Assembly: GCF_004125825.1 (NCBI RefSeq) | Contig: NZ_QQWI01000005.1 | Location: 240,414 to 304,413, forward strand | Direction: 5' to 3' | Source of the DNA: Fusibacter sp. A1 | GTDB taxonomy: Bacteria > Bacillota > Clostridia > Peptostreptococcales > Acidaminobacteraceae | DNA: 64,000 nt | Program-made: the position numbers and the translations under genes | Notes under the pieces: model-generated | Told to the model about the DNA's origin: nothing | What the model saw: only the letters and a program-made list of their open reading frames with translations | Database searches by the model: none | Shown here: one piece after another, positions 36,060 to 45,794 of the stretch | How positions within the stretch are numbered: position 1 is the first letter of the stretch | Layout of the letters: the number at the start of each line of letters is the position of its first letter

Positions 36060-36072
36060 AACTCCCTCCTAC

Positions 36073-37014
36073 TTACAACGAATGACCAAGAAATAATCTC
36101 TCAGCCAGTTTAGCAGTACCAAACGCATTGTCAGACGCATACTTAGCATCAGAAAAGATCAAGTTGATTCCCTTGAGTTTTTTATCGCTTTGCAGCAACA
36201 TCTTAAGGGTGCTACTAGCGGCAACGCCACCAGCAAGCAATATCGTATGAATCCCAGTCTGGTCTACAGCATGCAAAATCATCTTACGTAAAATACTTTC
36301 TATTCCACAAAACAAATTAAAATAAACGTAGTCTTCTTGTCCCTTATGGCTATTCAGTAACTCAGAATAAAAATTCTCATAGCCTGATAAGTTAAAGTGC
36401 TTTGCCATTCTAAACGATGGCATTTCTTTAAGCAGCGGTCCGTTTATTGACCGTTTATCCATTTCCGCGCCACACGGAAACGCTAGACCAGCACGAACGC
36501 CAATACGGTCGACCAATTGACCGATACTGATATCTGCTGTTTCAGACAACAAAACTAACTGAGGTCTGTTTTCATGATAGGTAACATGATGTACTTCTGT
36601 CGTCCCACCTGAAAGATGAATGAAATTGAATTCCTTTTCTGTGAGCCCTGATGTAGAAGTAGCGGCTTCCAAATGACCTTCCTGATGGGATAAGTCATAT
36701 TTCTCGCACAACAAGCAACCTTGTATGGTTGAAGCGATGATATTGCCTGCATTAAAAACAGGCATATACGATCCTTCAACCGGTCTGGGTTTTGTCGATA
36801 CACCTATCGCTTTTATTTTTGCTGAATGAACCGGTAATACGTTCATCACCCATTCATGCAGCACTTGCATATGTTGATAAAAGGCATCGGATTGTCTAAT
36901 TCCCTTTTGTCCTTCTTTGACCTTGATGAGCTGTCTGGTTTCATCAACGATTCCATTCTCATCGATAAGACAGATGGACGTCGTGTAATTACTGGTATCG
37001 ATCCCTAAAATCAT
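36073..37014 (-). CDS. TsaD/Kae1-like ASKHA protein (paralogue, not canonical TsaD)
   Basis: A 313-aa protein with the ASKHA fold: N-terminal [14 protein letters not shown], the metal motif HxxxH as [16 protein letters not shown], and LLAGGVAAS near the C-terminus. These are TsaD features, but the protein is shorter and more divergent than TsaD, and it sits between nusB and folD, where many Clostridia keep an O-sialoglycoprotein endopeptidase-like paralogue. The function of this clade is not established. The start overlaps the nusB stop. Confidence 0.78.
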   Translation of the reverse strand: MILGIDTSNYTTSICLIDENGIVDETRQLIKVKEGQKGIRQSDAFYQHMQVLHEWVMNVLPVHSAKIKAIGVSTKPRPVEGSYMPVFNAGNIIASTIQGCLLCEKYDLSHQEGHLEAATSTSGLTEKEFNFIHLSGGTTEVHHVTYHENRPQLVLLSETADISIGQLVDRIGVRAGLAFPCGAEMDKRSINGPLLKEMPSFRMAKHFNLSGYENFYSELLNSHKGQEDYVYFNLFCGIESILRKMILHAVDQTGIHTILLAGGVAASSTLKMLLQSDKKLKGINLIFSDAKYASDNAFGTAKLAERLFLGHSL

Positions 37015-37379
37015 TCCGCGAAACTTTTCAGAAGTCCGTTTATGAATTTTGGAGAATCGTCATCACCATAGACTTTTGCCAATTCGACAGCTTCGTTGAT
37101 CGCTACTTTGAATGGAACATCGTCCAGGTACTTGATCTCAGTAACGGCCAATCGAATGCATGCAAGATCGGTCTTGCCGATTCTATCAAGCGTCCAATCC
37201 CTTAGTACGTCTACAATCGATTGATTGATTGCTTCCCTATTTGTCAAAAAAGCATCTACAACACTTTTTTGATACTCATTTAGCGTCTCTTTTGTTTCAG
37301 ATGAGATAACAAACTCATCTAGCATATCCATTTGATAAAAGAGCTCCATGACTCTAATTCGTTCTTGTCGTCTACTCAT
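37011..37379 (-). CDS. nusB: Transcription antitermination factor NusB
   Basis: Small helical protein for rRNA antitermination. The start at 37379 ([20 protein letters not shown]) has CGGAGG upstream and gives 122 aa, the usual size; the longer frame overlaps the Asp23 gene. The C-terminal signature [20 protein letters not shown], then SPKFINGLL, is clear. Confidence 0.94.
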   Translation of the reverse strand: MSRRQERIRVMELFYQMDMLDEFVISSETKETLNEYQKSVVDAFLTNREAINQSIVDVLRDWTLDRIGKTDLACIRLAVTEIKYLDDVPFKVAINEAVELAKVYGDDDSPKFINGLLKSFAE

Positions 37380-37380
37380 T

Positions 37381-37779
37381 CTATCCTCCGAATACTTCTG
37401 TGGCTGGTTCTGTCTTTTGTTCGGGAATATTAACACCAACTACGTGAACATTCACCATTTTCACAGTAAGACCTGTCATCGTTTCAACAGATTGTTTTAC
37501 CGATTCTTGAATATGCCATGAAACTTCAGGAATTTTCATTCCAAAGTCTACAATGATATTCAAGTCAAGTTCAACTGTCTTCTCTTCTGTATTTACTCTG
37601 ACCCCTTTTGCAAGGTTCTTTCGTCCGAACATTTCTGCAATATCGCCAGCGATACCGCCTGATAGTCCGTTGACACCTTCAATTTCACTAGCTGCAATAT
37701 TTGCGATAGTGCCGACAACGTCGTTAGAAATCTTCACTTCACCGAATTCCATTGACTCCAATTGATTCGAATCAGTCAT
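37381..37779 (-). CDS. Asp23/Gls24 family protein
   Basis: A 132-aa alkaline-shock-protein-family protein ([19 protein letters not shown] near the start; [21 protein letters not shown] in the middle). Such proteins associate with the membrane or envelope in Firmicutes and are linked to envelope stress; the molecular role is unclear. The start at 37779 has GGAGG with a 7-nt spacer. It heads the nusB transcription unit. Confidence 0.9.
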   Translation of the reverse strand: MTDSNQLESMEFGEVKISNDVVGTIANIAASEIEGVNGLSGGIAGDIAEMFGRKNLAKGVRVNTEEKTVELDLNIIVDFGMKIPEVSWHIQESVKQSVETMTGLTVKMVNVHVVGVNIPEQKTEPATEVFGG

Positions 37780-37804
37780 ACATTTACCTCCAAGTTCTAT
37801 CGAG

Positions 37805-37833
37805 ATTATAGCAGATTGTGGCGTTAACTCCAA
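37805..37833 (-). promoter_or_regulatory. Sigma-A promoter of Asp23-nusB unit
   Basis: TTGGAG (37828-37833) and perfect TATAAT (37805-37810) on the minus strand, 17 bp apart, just upstream of the Asp23 ribosome binding site. Confidence 0.7.
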
Positions 37834-37911
37834 TACAATCTCAGTATATTTACGAATAATTATTAATTTGTTGTGTGTAATGTTCGTGTTTATAGGGTGT
37901 AAAGTTCATTA

Positions 37912-37962
37912 AATATGATAAAACCAGCTAACTCAACGAGGTTAACGTCAAGTCAACTGGTT
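37912..37962 (-). terminator. Probable terminator after the zinc-ribbon gene
   Basis: Stem AACCAG (37922-37927) / CTGGTT (37957-37962), extended by imperfect pairs, with TTTTATCATATTT after it on the minus strand. Confidence 0.5.
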
Positions 37963-38003
37963 CTTAGGCGTCACCTATGACGAATTACTTAAAACACTTA
38001 AAT

Positions 38004-38441
38004 CTAAATCTCTTCTTCTTCTTCTTCCTCGTCCAAATCAACAGCACAGCAATCGCATGCATTTGAAACATCGATTTGAGCGTCACAAGTAGGACAAGTA
38101 ATTAAAGTTTCACAGAATTCCTCATCACAGAAACATGGATCATCAATTAAAATTGTCTCGCCACATTCTGGGCAAGTAATTTCGTCGTAGTCATCCTCAT
38201 CATATGAGTCAAACTCGTCATCTTCATAAAAATCGTCTTCTAAATCCGCAAGATCTTCATCTAATGCTTCGACATACTCATCGATTTCATCTACATCGTC
38301 ATTGATGTCATTGATAGCCTCAGCAAGTTCGTCCATCACATCGATCATTGCCAAAAGCAATTTGCCCTTTTTAGAATCGTCAATCCCTAGTCCTTCAGCT
38401 AATCCTTTTAGATAAGATACACTTTCATACAAATGGTTCAT
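38004..38441 (-). CDS. Acidic zinc-ribbon protein, CD1247-type
   Basis: A 145-aa protein in three parts: a helical N-terminal domain (YESVSYLKGLAEGLGI, seen in clostridial CD1247-like proteins), a highly acidic Asp/Glu linker, and two Cys-rich zinc-ribbon-like segments (CPECGE with CFC; CPTC with CDCC), ending in seven Glu and an Ile. The function is unknown. It follows efp by 33 nt, an arrangement common in Clostridia. Confidence 0.78.
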   Translation of the reverse strand: MNHLYESVSYLKGLAEGLGIDDSKKGKLLLAMIDVMDELAEAINDINDDVDEIDEYVEALDEDLADLEDDFYEDDEFDSYDEDDYDEITCPECGETILIDDPCFCDEEFCETLITCPTCDAQIDVSNACDCCAVDLDEEEEEEEI

Positions 38442-38474
38442 AGTAGCCTCCTTGTGGATTACGAGTGGTAGTCA

Positions 38475-39032
38475 CTAAACACGTGAAAGGTAATCACCAG
38501 TTCTCGTGTCGATTTTTACTTTGTCGCCTTCGTTCACAAATAGTGGCACGTTAATCACAGCACCAGTCTCCACTTTAGCTTTTTTAGTAATGTTATTTGC
38601 AGAATCACCTTTGATACCTGGCTCAGCTTCAACAACAACAAGCTCAACAAAGTTTGGCGCTTCAACAGAAAAACATTTACCTTTATAAAACTTAAGTGTA
38701 GCGTTATCATTCTCTTTGATGTAGATAATCGCATCCTCTACCTGTTCACTGGTCAATGGTATTTGATCATATGTTTCATTATCCATAAAGTAATAAAGAT
38801 CACCATCAGCGTACAAATATTGCATGTTTTTAGTCTCAACATGAGCCTTAGGGAATTTTTCGTTCGGGTTGAACGCTTCTTCTCTAATAGAACCGTTGAC
38901 TAAATTCTTGTATTTTGTGCGTACGAAAGCCGCACCTTTTCCAGGTTTAACGTGTTGAAAATCAACAATAACATATGGTTGTCCGTTAATTTCAAACGTT
39001 ACGCCTTTCCTAAAATCACCTGCAGAAATCAT
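38475..39032 (-). CDS. efp: Elongation factor P
   Basis: Relieves ribosome stalling at polyproline. It has the KOW-like N-domain ([19 protein letters not shown]) and the PGKGAAF loop with the tip Lys that is modified in some lineages, followed by two OB domains ending in [16 protein letters not shown]. Length 185 aa is exact for the family. No modification enzyme is in the window. Confidence 0.97.
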   Translation of the reverse strand: MISAGDFRKGVTFEINGQPYVIVDFQHVKPGKGAAFVRTKYKNLVNGSIREEAFNPNEKFPKAHVETKNMQYLYADGDLYYFMDNETYDQIPLTSEQVEDAIIYIKENDNATLKFYKGKCFSVEAPNFVELVVVEAEPGIKGDSANNITKKAKVETGAVINVPLFVNEGDKVKIDTRTGDYLSRV

Positions 39033-39064
39033 TTGTCATACCTCCAAAGTATTATTAACAATTC

Positions 39065-39073
39065 ATTATATCA
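39065..39073 (-). promoter_or_regulatory. Extended -10 promoter of efp
   Basis: TGA-TATAAT on the minus strand, about 35 nt upstream of the efp start, with no strong -35 hexamer. Confidence 0.45.
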
Positions 39074-39096
39074 AGGTTCATTGTAAAAATCCAGTT

Positions 39097-39399
39097 CTAC
39101 TGTTGAGTTTCTTCGTTTTTTACACTTGTGGAGGTATCATGACGTGGTGACTTCGACACGATATTGATGGCATCGATTAACGCTTTCATAATATCAGCTT
39201 CAAATTGAATTCTCATTTCTTCAATTTTCGACCATGTTTCACCGGCATCTGTGACGGTGTAATGAGGCTTTAAATGATTAAGTGCGATGGCCTTGATGTC
39301 AAGAATGCACATTTCGCATACGCAAATATCAGGAAAAGCTTTTAAAAGATTGGGCATAATGTGATCTACAGCGATTTCCATATAGTTTTTTAAATGCAT
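39097..39399 (-). CDS. ComFB-like protein (putative cyclic-dinucleotide receptor)
   Basis: A 100-aa protein of the late-competence ComFB family: a helical N-terminus (NYMEIAVDHIMPNLLKAFPD), a Cys pair (CVCEMC), DIKAIALNHLKPHY and a C-terminal helix. The Cys cluster and LNHLKPHY region are family hallmarks. Recent work describes ComFB proteins as receptors for c-di-GMP or c-di-AMP that affect motility and competence. It follows the prepilin peptidase gene of the pilus cluster by 58 nt, with a TATAAT in that gap (39421-39426). The start at 39399 has GAGAGGTGAG upstream. Confidence 0.83.
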   Translation of the reverse strand: MHLKNYMEIAVDHIMPNLLKAFPDICVCEMCILDIKAIALNHLKPHYTVTDAGETWSKIEEMRIQFEADIMKALIDAINIVSKSPRHDTSTSVKNEETQQ

Positions 39400-39457
39400 G
39401 AACTCACCTCTCTTTTTCTGATTATACACTTTATCGACCGCTTAAAAACATTTTTAT

Positions 39458-40150
39458 CTATAACAAGATGATAGAAATATAAAAATCAAGTATGGCCTGG
39501 TTGAAAACCCAAACGATACCGGCAGCAATACAAATAAACGGACCAAACGGCAGAATCGTCTTAAGATGTACGGTTTTTTTTATCAGCATATAAGGAATTA
39601 AGATGATCGCCGATACATAAAAAGGCATTAAAGCGGCTAAAACTATAGCTGACTTTCCAACAACGATTCCGATCGCCCCCATTAATAGCACATCGCCAAA
39701 CCCAAAAACTTCCTTCTTGTAAATTAGTCTGGCCGCCAAGTAGATGAACAGATACAGCAGGAATCCGATTAGTGCTCCAAGGACCATGTCGCCGATATTC
39801 ATTTTAAGTAAAAAAATCAGCAAAATATGAAACAAGGAGAAGCCAAGTAAGACCAGATCGTAAATATAGCTGGTTACCGCATCGATATAGGCTACCGACA
39901 GCAACATTGCAAAAAAGCTCGCAACCAGAACCTTCATTCCAAATGGTTCGTTCACTGTAATGATCAGAGTGGCAAAAGCACATAAAATGTGTACTAGCCA
40001 CAGTAAAAATAACTGTGGCTTAGTATCAAAAGCAGTTTTAAGTTCATCATCACTTCTAGTAATTCGTAAAATCAATTGCATGCTAACCGTATAGAAGAAC
40101 AGGCAAACAAGAATAGTCATTGCAAATGCAGCTGTTGACTGTGCAATCAT
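39458..40150 (-). CDS. Prepilin peptidase, short A24 type (TadV/CpaA-like)
   Basis: A 230-aa polytopic membrane protein. The two catalytic aspartates of A24 aspartyl proteases are in SVAYIDAVTS and FGFGDVLLMG. It lacks the N-terminal CxxC zinc/methylase domain present in the PilD encoded at 56.7-57.5 kb. It should cleave pilin-like leader peptides, perhaps of the adjacent minor pilins. Its start overlaps the stop of the SLH gene by 4 nt. Confidence 0.85.
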   Translation of the reverse strand: MIAQSTAAFAMTILVCLFFYTVSMQLILRITRSDDELKTAFDTKPQLFLLWLVHILCAFATLIITVNEPFGMKVLVASFFAMLLSVAYIDAVTSYIYDLVLLGFSLFHILLIFLLKMNIGDMVLGALIGFLLYLFIYLAARLIYKKEVFGFGDVLLMGAIGIVVGKSAIVLAALMPFYVSAIILIPYMLIKKTVHLKTILPFGPFICIAAGIVWVFNQAILDFYISIILL

Positions 40151-41676
40151 TTTATCATCTCGTTTAGCGCATAGATCACTTCAGCGCGTTGAATGGTTCC
40201 GTTCTTATTGGTTAAGTATGGACTACGAGTATATTTCTCGTAGAGCATCTTCGATGCAAGTTCATTATAGGAGAAGTTAGTCAGCAGCATGCTACCGATC
40301 ACTTTTTCCACATCCTTATACGTAATCAGCTGATTCGGATTAAACTTGTCATTACTATCCAAGAACATATAACGGGTAGCCAACACATAATCGACAGCCG
40401 TCTTATAACTACCTAACTGATCTGAATCGGCAATGGTATAGGTTACATTCGGTTTAGCGACTCTGTATGACATCGTTCTATAAAGTAAATCAGCAAACTC
40501 AAGTTTTGTCATCGCCGAAGTAGGCCTAAATATAGACGTCTCAGCTATGTGTCCCCTTCTAATGCTTGTAATGATATCGTTTCTGGCCCAACTGAAGGCA
40601 ATGTCCGACGGAACTTTATACGAGTTGTCGATAAAGAGCGCATAGCTGCCGCCTTTATATTTTCCTGTCGGTAGTTCGATAGATACAGAATCAAAGCCGA
40701 TTTTAGTCGGTACATAAACCCAGCGGTCGTTCAACCACTGATAGACACCGACACGTTCTGATCCCGAATAGTAAAAGTTAAGTGTCGAAGGTTGATAGAG
40801 ACTCATTGAACCAGATGTATTTGCAATACTTACCACATACATATGGCTGACAGGCTCATAAGATCCCTTGCTATCGCCAAAAGTGTTCTGCTTTCTATGA
40901 AGACCAACATAGGTATCTTCATAAATCGAACCTAACGGAAACTCAAGCCAAGCCCTGTTCTGGCTTTCTGAAGTAGTCGCTCCGCTTATCGTGTGGCTTA
41001 CAAACCTATCAAATACGATGGTGCTTTCAAACATCGAAACCATCTGGTAGTTGGCATTTTTTAATTCCATTTCTTTGTTAGAAGCTTGAAAATGAGCAGT
41101 ATAGGCTTGCTTATAAGCTTCTGTAAAACCGTTGATAAATGCAAGTTCATAATCATCGGTTTCTCTGTCCAAATTATACCTAGTGCTTAATGATTCATAT
41201 TTCGTAAATGAATTGAACGCACGTTTCCAATCGTTTGATAAGTCCTTGATCAAATCAATGGATGCGGCAGCCTCACCTTCAGGTTTTCCTACCGTCTGTC
41301 CGTCTTCAGTTGCGGATTCGATCAGCATCAAATGTTGAGCGGTATTGGCGCTTCTATATGCCTTATTATAGGCAATTTCGTATTCAATCCTGTATGCGGA
41401 TAAAAACGAATTCTGGTAGCTTGTATTGTCATAACCCAGTCTATAGTTGACTACCGTGGTTTCTGACTTAGGATAATTCCTTGACCACGAACTCGATAAT
41501 CCGTTATGGTAATCCTTAAGTCCTGCTCGCTCACCGTCTAGCGTACCAAATGTCGTACCGTCAGTTGTGCCTTCAGATTGTGACATTCCACCGGCGGTAG
41601 TCGCAAATGCCAAAGAAGAGCAGCATAGGATCATCACAAGCAGTAGCGATAATAATTTTCTAAAAGTAGATTCCAT
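40147..41676 (-). CDS. Exported SLH-domain protein in the pilus cluster
   Basis: A 509-aa protein with a signal peptide (KLLSLLLVMILCCSSLAFA, cleavage near residue 25), a repetitive Tyr/Ala/Asn-rich region (residues about 50-210), a beta-rich middle part and C-terminal S-layer-homology-like motifs (MTKLEFADLLYRTMS; QLITYKDVEKVIGSML; TIQRAEVIYALNEM). SLH domains tether proteins to pyruvylated wall polymers, so it may anchor or gate the pilus at the cell wall. No close named family is recognised for the central part. Confidence 0.8.
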   Translation of the reverse strand: MESTFRKLLSLLLVMILCCSSLAFATTAGGMSQSEGTTDGTTFGTLDGERAGLKDYHNGLSSSWSRNYPKSETTVVNYRLGYDNTSYQNSFLSAYRIEYEIAYNKAYRSANTAQHLMLIESATEDGQTVGKPEGEAAASIDLIKDLSNDWKRAFNSFTKYESLSTRYNLDRETDDYELAFINGFTEAYKQAYTAHFQASNKEMELKNANYQMVSMFESTIVFDRFVSHTISGATTSESQNRAWLEFPLGSIYEDTYVGLHRKQNTFGDSKGSYEPVSHMYVVSIANTSGSMSLYQPSTLNFYYSGSERVGVYQWLNDRWVYVPTKIGFDSVSIELPTGKYKGGSYALFIDNSYKVPSDIAFSWARNDIITSIRRGHIAETSIFRPTSAMTKLEFADLLYRTMSYRVAKPNVTYTIADSDQLGSYKTAVDYVLATRYMFLDSNDKFNPNQLITYKDVEKVIGSMLLTNFSYNELASKMLYEKYTRSPYLTNKNGTIQRAEVIYALNEMIK

Positions 41677-41689
41677 GTTTCTCCCCCTC

Positions 41690-42991
41690 TCAGTTTGGAA
41701 GCACCAAACGTAAGTCGTCGATTAGTAACGTTCCTGTCAGCTTTTGGTCAATACCTTCGCCAGTAAATGTGATACGTTGCACCATAAACGGCAAACTCAC
41801 TTCGCTAGGAATCCCTGCATATACAAAGTTCCACGACGACGGCTCGGACATATCTGAAAACAAAAGTTCAAAAGATTTTCCGGAAGAATCAATAATCACA
41901 GCACCTAAGGTGTGTGAATACAAATCTTCAGAAAACACATTCATTCTTAGCATGTTGCCGTACTCTTTGACCATAACAGACTGTTCTTCAAACACAAGAT
42001 TCGCAACATTCTTGTCCGACGGACCTCTAAATACGTAGTCGACCTTCACGCTGTTGCCTCCAGTCATCGACACCGCAACCCTTGCAGCTGTACCTACCGT
42101 ATCAGCGCTGTCTCCTGTGAAGAAGAAGTTGTACTTATCAAAACTTGTAAGAAGTTTGGTTTCCTCACTTAAGGCGATCCCATCTTCTGTAGTAATCCCT
42201 GTATTGATAACCGTTCCATCATCCAACACTATTTCATCCGCATTACCCGTGCCTGTATCGCCCACTGCGACTTCTGTCACAACGAAGGATTTATACGGAC
42301 TAAAGACATCAGAAACAGAATCCCTAGATGAGGCTACATCAAAAAGGCCTGCAGTCATATCCCCGGCAGCTTGAGCAAGTACTGGCAGCCCATGTACATT
42401 CACAGCTACAACACCGCTTAAATTCCCGCCGGTATCGCTTGTGACATTCACACTCTCAACCACGAGCAACTTGGGGTAGTGATACAGATTAAGTAAGAAT
42501 GCTTCTAAATCAGCATAAGTACCTTCATACTTGATCAGTGCCGTCACGCGGTCTACGATCTTTTCTTCTGCACTTTTCTTATCTTTTAACTGCTCTTCAT
42601 ATACCGAGGCGAATTCCGTACTGATCGCTGAAAGCAGTTCCTTCAGCGAGAAGTTCTCATCGATAAACGAAATCGCATCTACAGACAGATTAGATTCATC
42701 CGCAATCTCGGTGAGCGTTACGATCATTGCTTCCTGGTAAAAATCACCGTAGTATCTCATCGAAAGCAAATCGAGTGTTTCCTCACCCTGCTTAATTGAC
42801 GCGTCCAAGGTCGCTTCTGTTGCGATTCTTGACTTTGTAGCATCCAATACGGATTGCTGCGTTGCAAGTTCTTCCCTAGCGCTTACAATCGCCTCTTCTT
42901 TTGGTACGAATATAAAAAAGTAATATCCAGCAACTATGAGTACGATGACCAGTATGATCAACAAGTTGCGATCGCGTTTGCTAATTTGCAT
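41690..42991 (-). CDS. PilO-like inner-membrane pilus assembly protein
   Basis: A 433-aa protein: one N-terminal membrane helix (LLIILVIVLIVAGYYFFIFV), a coiled coil (residues about 35-75) and a PilO-like ferredoxin-fold region (KYEGTYADLEAFLLNLYHYPKLL). PilO proteins are near 200 aa; the extra C-terminal half is a beta-rich domain with no recognised family, perhaps a carbohydrate-binding-type fold. It follows pilN and overlaps it by 11 nt. Confidence 0.8.
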   Translation of the reverse strand: MQISKRDRNLLIILVIVLIVAGYYFFIFVPKEEAIVSAREELATQQSVLDATKSRIATEATLDASIKQGEETLDLLSMRYYGDFYQEAMIVTLTEIADESNLSVDAISFIDENFSLKELLSAISTEFASVYEEQLKDKKSAEEKIVDRVTALIKYEGTYADLEAFLLNLYHYPKLLVVESVNVTSDTGGNLSGVVAVNVHGLPVLAQAAGDMTAGLFDVASSRDSVSDVFSPYKSFVVTEVAVGDTGTGNADEIVLDDGTVINTGITTEDGIALSEETKLLTSFDKYNFFFTGDSADTVGTAARVAVSMTGGNSVKVDYVFRGPSDKNVANLVFEEQSVMVKEYGNMLRMNVFSEDLYSHTLGAVIIDSSGKSFELLFSDMSEPSSWNFVYAGIPSEVSLPFMVQRITFTGEGIDQKLTGTLLIDDLRLVLPN

Positions 42992-43541
42992 TTGGCACCT
43001 CCAGCTGCAGATTGGCAGTTACAGTGAATGAATAATTGCCTTGTGTTTCAGACATAGCCGGCGCAAAAATTTCATTAAAAATTTCTAGAGACCTAAGCTG
43101 ATGCTGAAAGAGTGCGACTGAGTCATAAGAATCCGAGTAACCGGATATGACAACCATGTTGTCGGCAATCGCCATGGAGTTAACATAAACAGACTCAGGT
43201 ACCTGAGAATTTATCTTATCGAACAGGATAATATCGACATTGTTAGTAGTGACGATCACACCGTCGAGTATCACAAGCTCAAAGACGGCTTCTTGGAGCA
43301 TTTGGGTTACCTTTTCTTTTTCAATAACCCTATTAAGCGGAGAATTGATCTTATCAGACGCTAGCTCGGTCTTAATGCTGTCAATATCACTTTTCACCGC
43401 ATTATGTTCAAAATTCATTACAACTTGAATTGTCACAAGCACTGCTATCAAAATTGCAAAAAGGATAAACCATACTACTCGCAATCCACTAGGACTATCA
43501 GAGGTTTCGAGATAAGGTTCAAAAAAATTGAAATCTGCCAT
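42981..43541 (-). CDS. pilN: PilN-like pilus assembly protein
   Basis: A 186-aa protein with a short cytoplasmic N-terminus that begins MADFNFFEPYLE (the PilM-binding type of tail), one membrane helix (WFILFAILIAVLVTIQVVM) and a periplasmic-type domain. The order PilM-PilN-PilO is that of type IV pili. It starts 10 nt after pilM. Confidence 0.85.
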   Translation of the reverse strand: MADFNFFEPYLETSDSPSGLRVVWFILFAILIAVLVTIQVVMNFEHNAVKSDIDSIKTELASDKINSPLNRVIEKEKVTQMLQEAVFELVILDGVIVTTNNVDIILFDKINSQVPESVYVNSMAIADNMVVISGYSDSYDSVALFQHQLRSLEIFNEIFAPAMSETQGNYSFTVTANLQLEVPNAN

Positions 43542-43550
43542 TTGCTCCTC

Positions 43551-44693
43551 CTAGTTTCTTATCAAAGCGCCAAACACGTTGATGTAGTTAAGTGGTGACT
43601 CATTTACTGTTTTTAAGGTTATAAAATCCTGCTTTGTAGGATCGAAAAGACCACAGGGCATGTCCAATTTTTCTTGAACGATTTTGTCAAAATCTTTACA
43701 TAAGGCAGTACCGCCATATACCAATACTTGGTTGATTTCATTTTCAACAGACCGACTCAAGTAAAACTTAAATACCTTATCTACTTCTTCAAGGCAAGAA
43801 TGGATATATTCCAGATGATTGAATATAGTATAGGAGTAAGCCGATTTGAATTCCACCTCTTCTTCAGAAATCTCACCTAATGAATGGGCATGTTTTAAAT
43901 TATTAAAAGCATCATATGCCTTTTTAATTGCAATAAGACTCTCATCCTTAAACTTCATGCGTTGCTCTTCCGCTTCCGATAACTCGATATCTGATTGGGA
44001 AGCATTTTGCTGATCCACTTCATAGGTACCCATCTTGATAATACGTGTCAATCGATTGACACCTTTTTCAAAAATATTGACATCGATTCTCTGATAACCG
44101 AAATCAACGTAGGCGACCGTATTAAAGCGTTTGACGCTACTTGATTGCTCGTACACCTCTACAAGCTTGCTAAGGGCGTTTGTGTGCACATCCATCGCGA
44201 TAGGGTCCAATCCACAAGCTTTCATCAAATCGAAATGCTGTTTGGCCATATCTTTTGGCATCGCACCAAGTAATATGGTATTCATTTCTTTTTCATTGAC
44301 AATTTCTTCGCCAAGTATTTTATACTGTAAAACGTAATTATTCACGTCGATAGGTAAATACTGACCGACTTCATATGTAATCATATCGATAAAATCGCTT
44401 TTATCCACTTTAGGTACAACCATCTCACGCTTTAATATTTCAGAGCTTTCAATGGTGAGTACCACTTTCTTTTCAGTAATCTTGTTATGCTTGATCCCGT
44501 TTCTCAAGGTTTGCTCCAGCACTTCAAAATTCTTAATCATCCCGTTTTCATACACATCCGGTGGCAATTTTTCAGAATACGCCCCCTGGACTTTTAGCTT
44601 TCCATTAGCAAAGATACCAACAGCATACTTTATCGTATGTCCGCCGATATCGATCGCTAAATAGGTTTGTGGCTTTTTACTCTTTTTCGACAT
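43551..44693 (-). CDS. pilM: Type IV pilus assembly protein PilM
   Basis: A 380-aa cytoplasmic actin-like protein of the FtsA/PilM family: TYLAIDIGGHTIKYAVG at the N-terminus, VAYVDFGYQRIDVNIFEKG and VLVYGGTALCKDF as nucleotide-site motifs. PilM binds the PilN tail and links it to the ATPases. It lies between pilT2 and pilN. Confidence 0.9.
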   Translation of the reverse strand: MSKKSKKPQTYLAIDIGGHTIKYAVGIFANGKLKVQGAYSEKLPPDVYENGMIKNFEVLEQTLRNGIKHNKITEKKVVLTIESSEILKREMVVPKVDKSDFIDMITYEVGQYLPIDVNNYVLQYKILGEEIVNEKEMNTILLGAMPKDMAKQHFDLMKACGLDPIAMDVHTNALSKLVEVYEQSSSVKRFNTVAYVDFGYQRIDVNIFEKGVNRLTRIIKMGTYEVDQQNASQSDIELSEAEEQRMKFKDESLIAIKKAYDAFNNLKHAHSLGEISEEEVEFKSAYSYTIFNHLEYIHSCLEEVDKVFKFYLSRSVENEINQVLVYGGTALCKDFDKIVQEKLDMPCGLFDPTKQDFITLKTVNESPLNYINVFGALIRN

Positions 44694-44723
44694 CGAACTT
44701 CCCCCTTCGTTTTTGTTTCGCCA

Positions 44724-45767
44724 TTACTTCAAAATATTTTCCCTATCCGTCGCATACTCAAGCAAAGTTTCTCTATCTATGATATTCGTTTTATATAGTT
44801 GCTTCAAATTATCATCAAAAGTCTGCATTCCTGATCTTTGGCCAGTTTGAATAAAGGTGTGTAATTGGTGTACTTTGTTTTCACGCATCAAGTTTCTTAT
44901 CGCCGGGGTTACAATCATGCTTTCAACAGACGCTATGCGGCCAGTTCCGTTTTTTCGCGGTACCAGACGCTGTGAAAATACTGCCATCAGCGAATTTGCA
45001 AGTTGCACCCTGATTTGCTGCTGATGGGTTGAAGGAAACACATCAATCATCCGCTCAATGGTCTGATAAGTGTTTCTCGTGTGTAAGGTTCCAAGAACCA
45101 GATGACCCGTCTCTGCAGCTGTAACTGCAGTCGAAATAGTCTCTAAGTCCCTCATCTCTCCGACCATGATAATATCAGGGTCCTGCCTTAATCCAGCTCG
45201 TAAAGCATCAGAGAATGTTTCACAGTCCCTGCCTACCTCGCGCTGTGTGATAATACTTTGCTTGTTCTTATGTATATACTCGATAGGATCCTCAATGGTT
45301 AAGATATGTTTTTTACTTCTTGAATTGATCGCATCAATGATCGCAGCAATGGTCGTTGACTTACCACAACCGGTGGGTCCTGTGACTATAATAAGCCCAG
45401 CGTTATAATTGCTAACTTTAGCTATCGATTCAGGTAGATCGAGTTCTTCTATCGTTGGAATGTCTTCAGTGATTATTCTACACGCAAGCCCGATTTTGCT
45501 GCTGTATCTAAAAATATTTATACGATAGGCACTATGATTATCAATTCGGTAAGAAACATCAAGTTGCCCCTTGTTCTCGAACTCAGTATATTTATATGAA
45601 GGAATCACATGTTTAGCAAAAGCATGCGTTTGATCCGCGCTTAAAACGTCATCGCTCGCAGGAATCAACTCCCCATCAATTCTTATAGTTACCGGATTCC
45701 CAACCGCTAAATGCACATCCGACGCGCCTTTATCAGCAGCGCTTTTTAAAATACTATCGATTGTCAT
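44724..45767 (-). CDS. pilT: Type IV pilus retraction ATPase PilT (second copy)
   Basis: A 347-aa hexameric secretion ATPase: Walker A GPTGCGKSTT, Asp box (ILTIEDPIEYIH), Walker B (PDIIMVGEMRDLETIS), His box (TGHLVLGTLHTRNT) and the PilT AIRNLMRENK motif. It is clearly a paralogue of the PilT at 54-55 kb. Two PilT-like ATPases suggest either PilT/PilU work sharing or service to two pilus subtypes. Confidence 0.93.
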   Translation of the reverse strand: MTIDSILKSAADKGASDVHLAVGNPVTIRIDGELIPASDDVLSADQTHAFAKHVIPSYKYTEFENKGQLDVSYRIDNHSAYRINIFRYSSKIGLACRIITEDIPTIEELDLPESIAKVSNYNAGLIIVTGPTGCGKSTTIAAIIDAINSRSKKHILTIEDPIEYIHKNKQSIITQREVGRDCETFSDALRAGLRQDPDIIMVGEMRDLETISTAVTAAETGHLVLGTLHTRNTYQTIERMIDVFPSTHQQQIRVQLANSLMAVFSQRLVPRKNGTGRIASVESMIVTPAIRNLMRENKVHQLHTFIQTGQRSGMQTFDDNLKQLYKTNIIDRETLLEYATDRENILK

Positions 45768-45794
45768 GATATCTCCTTAGATGTATTGAATCTA

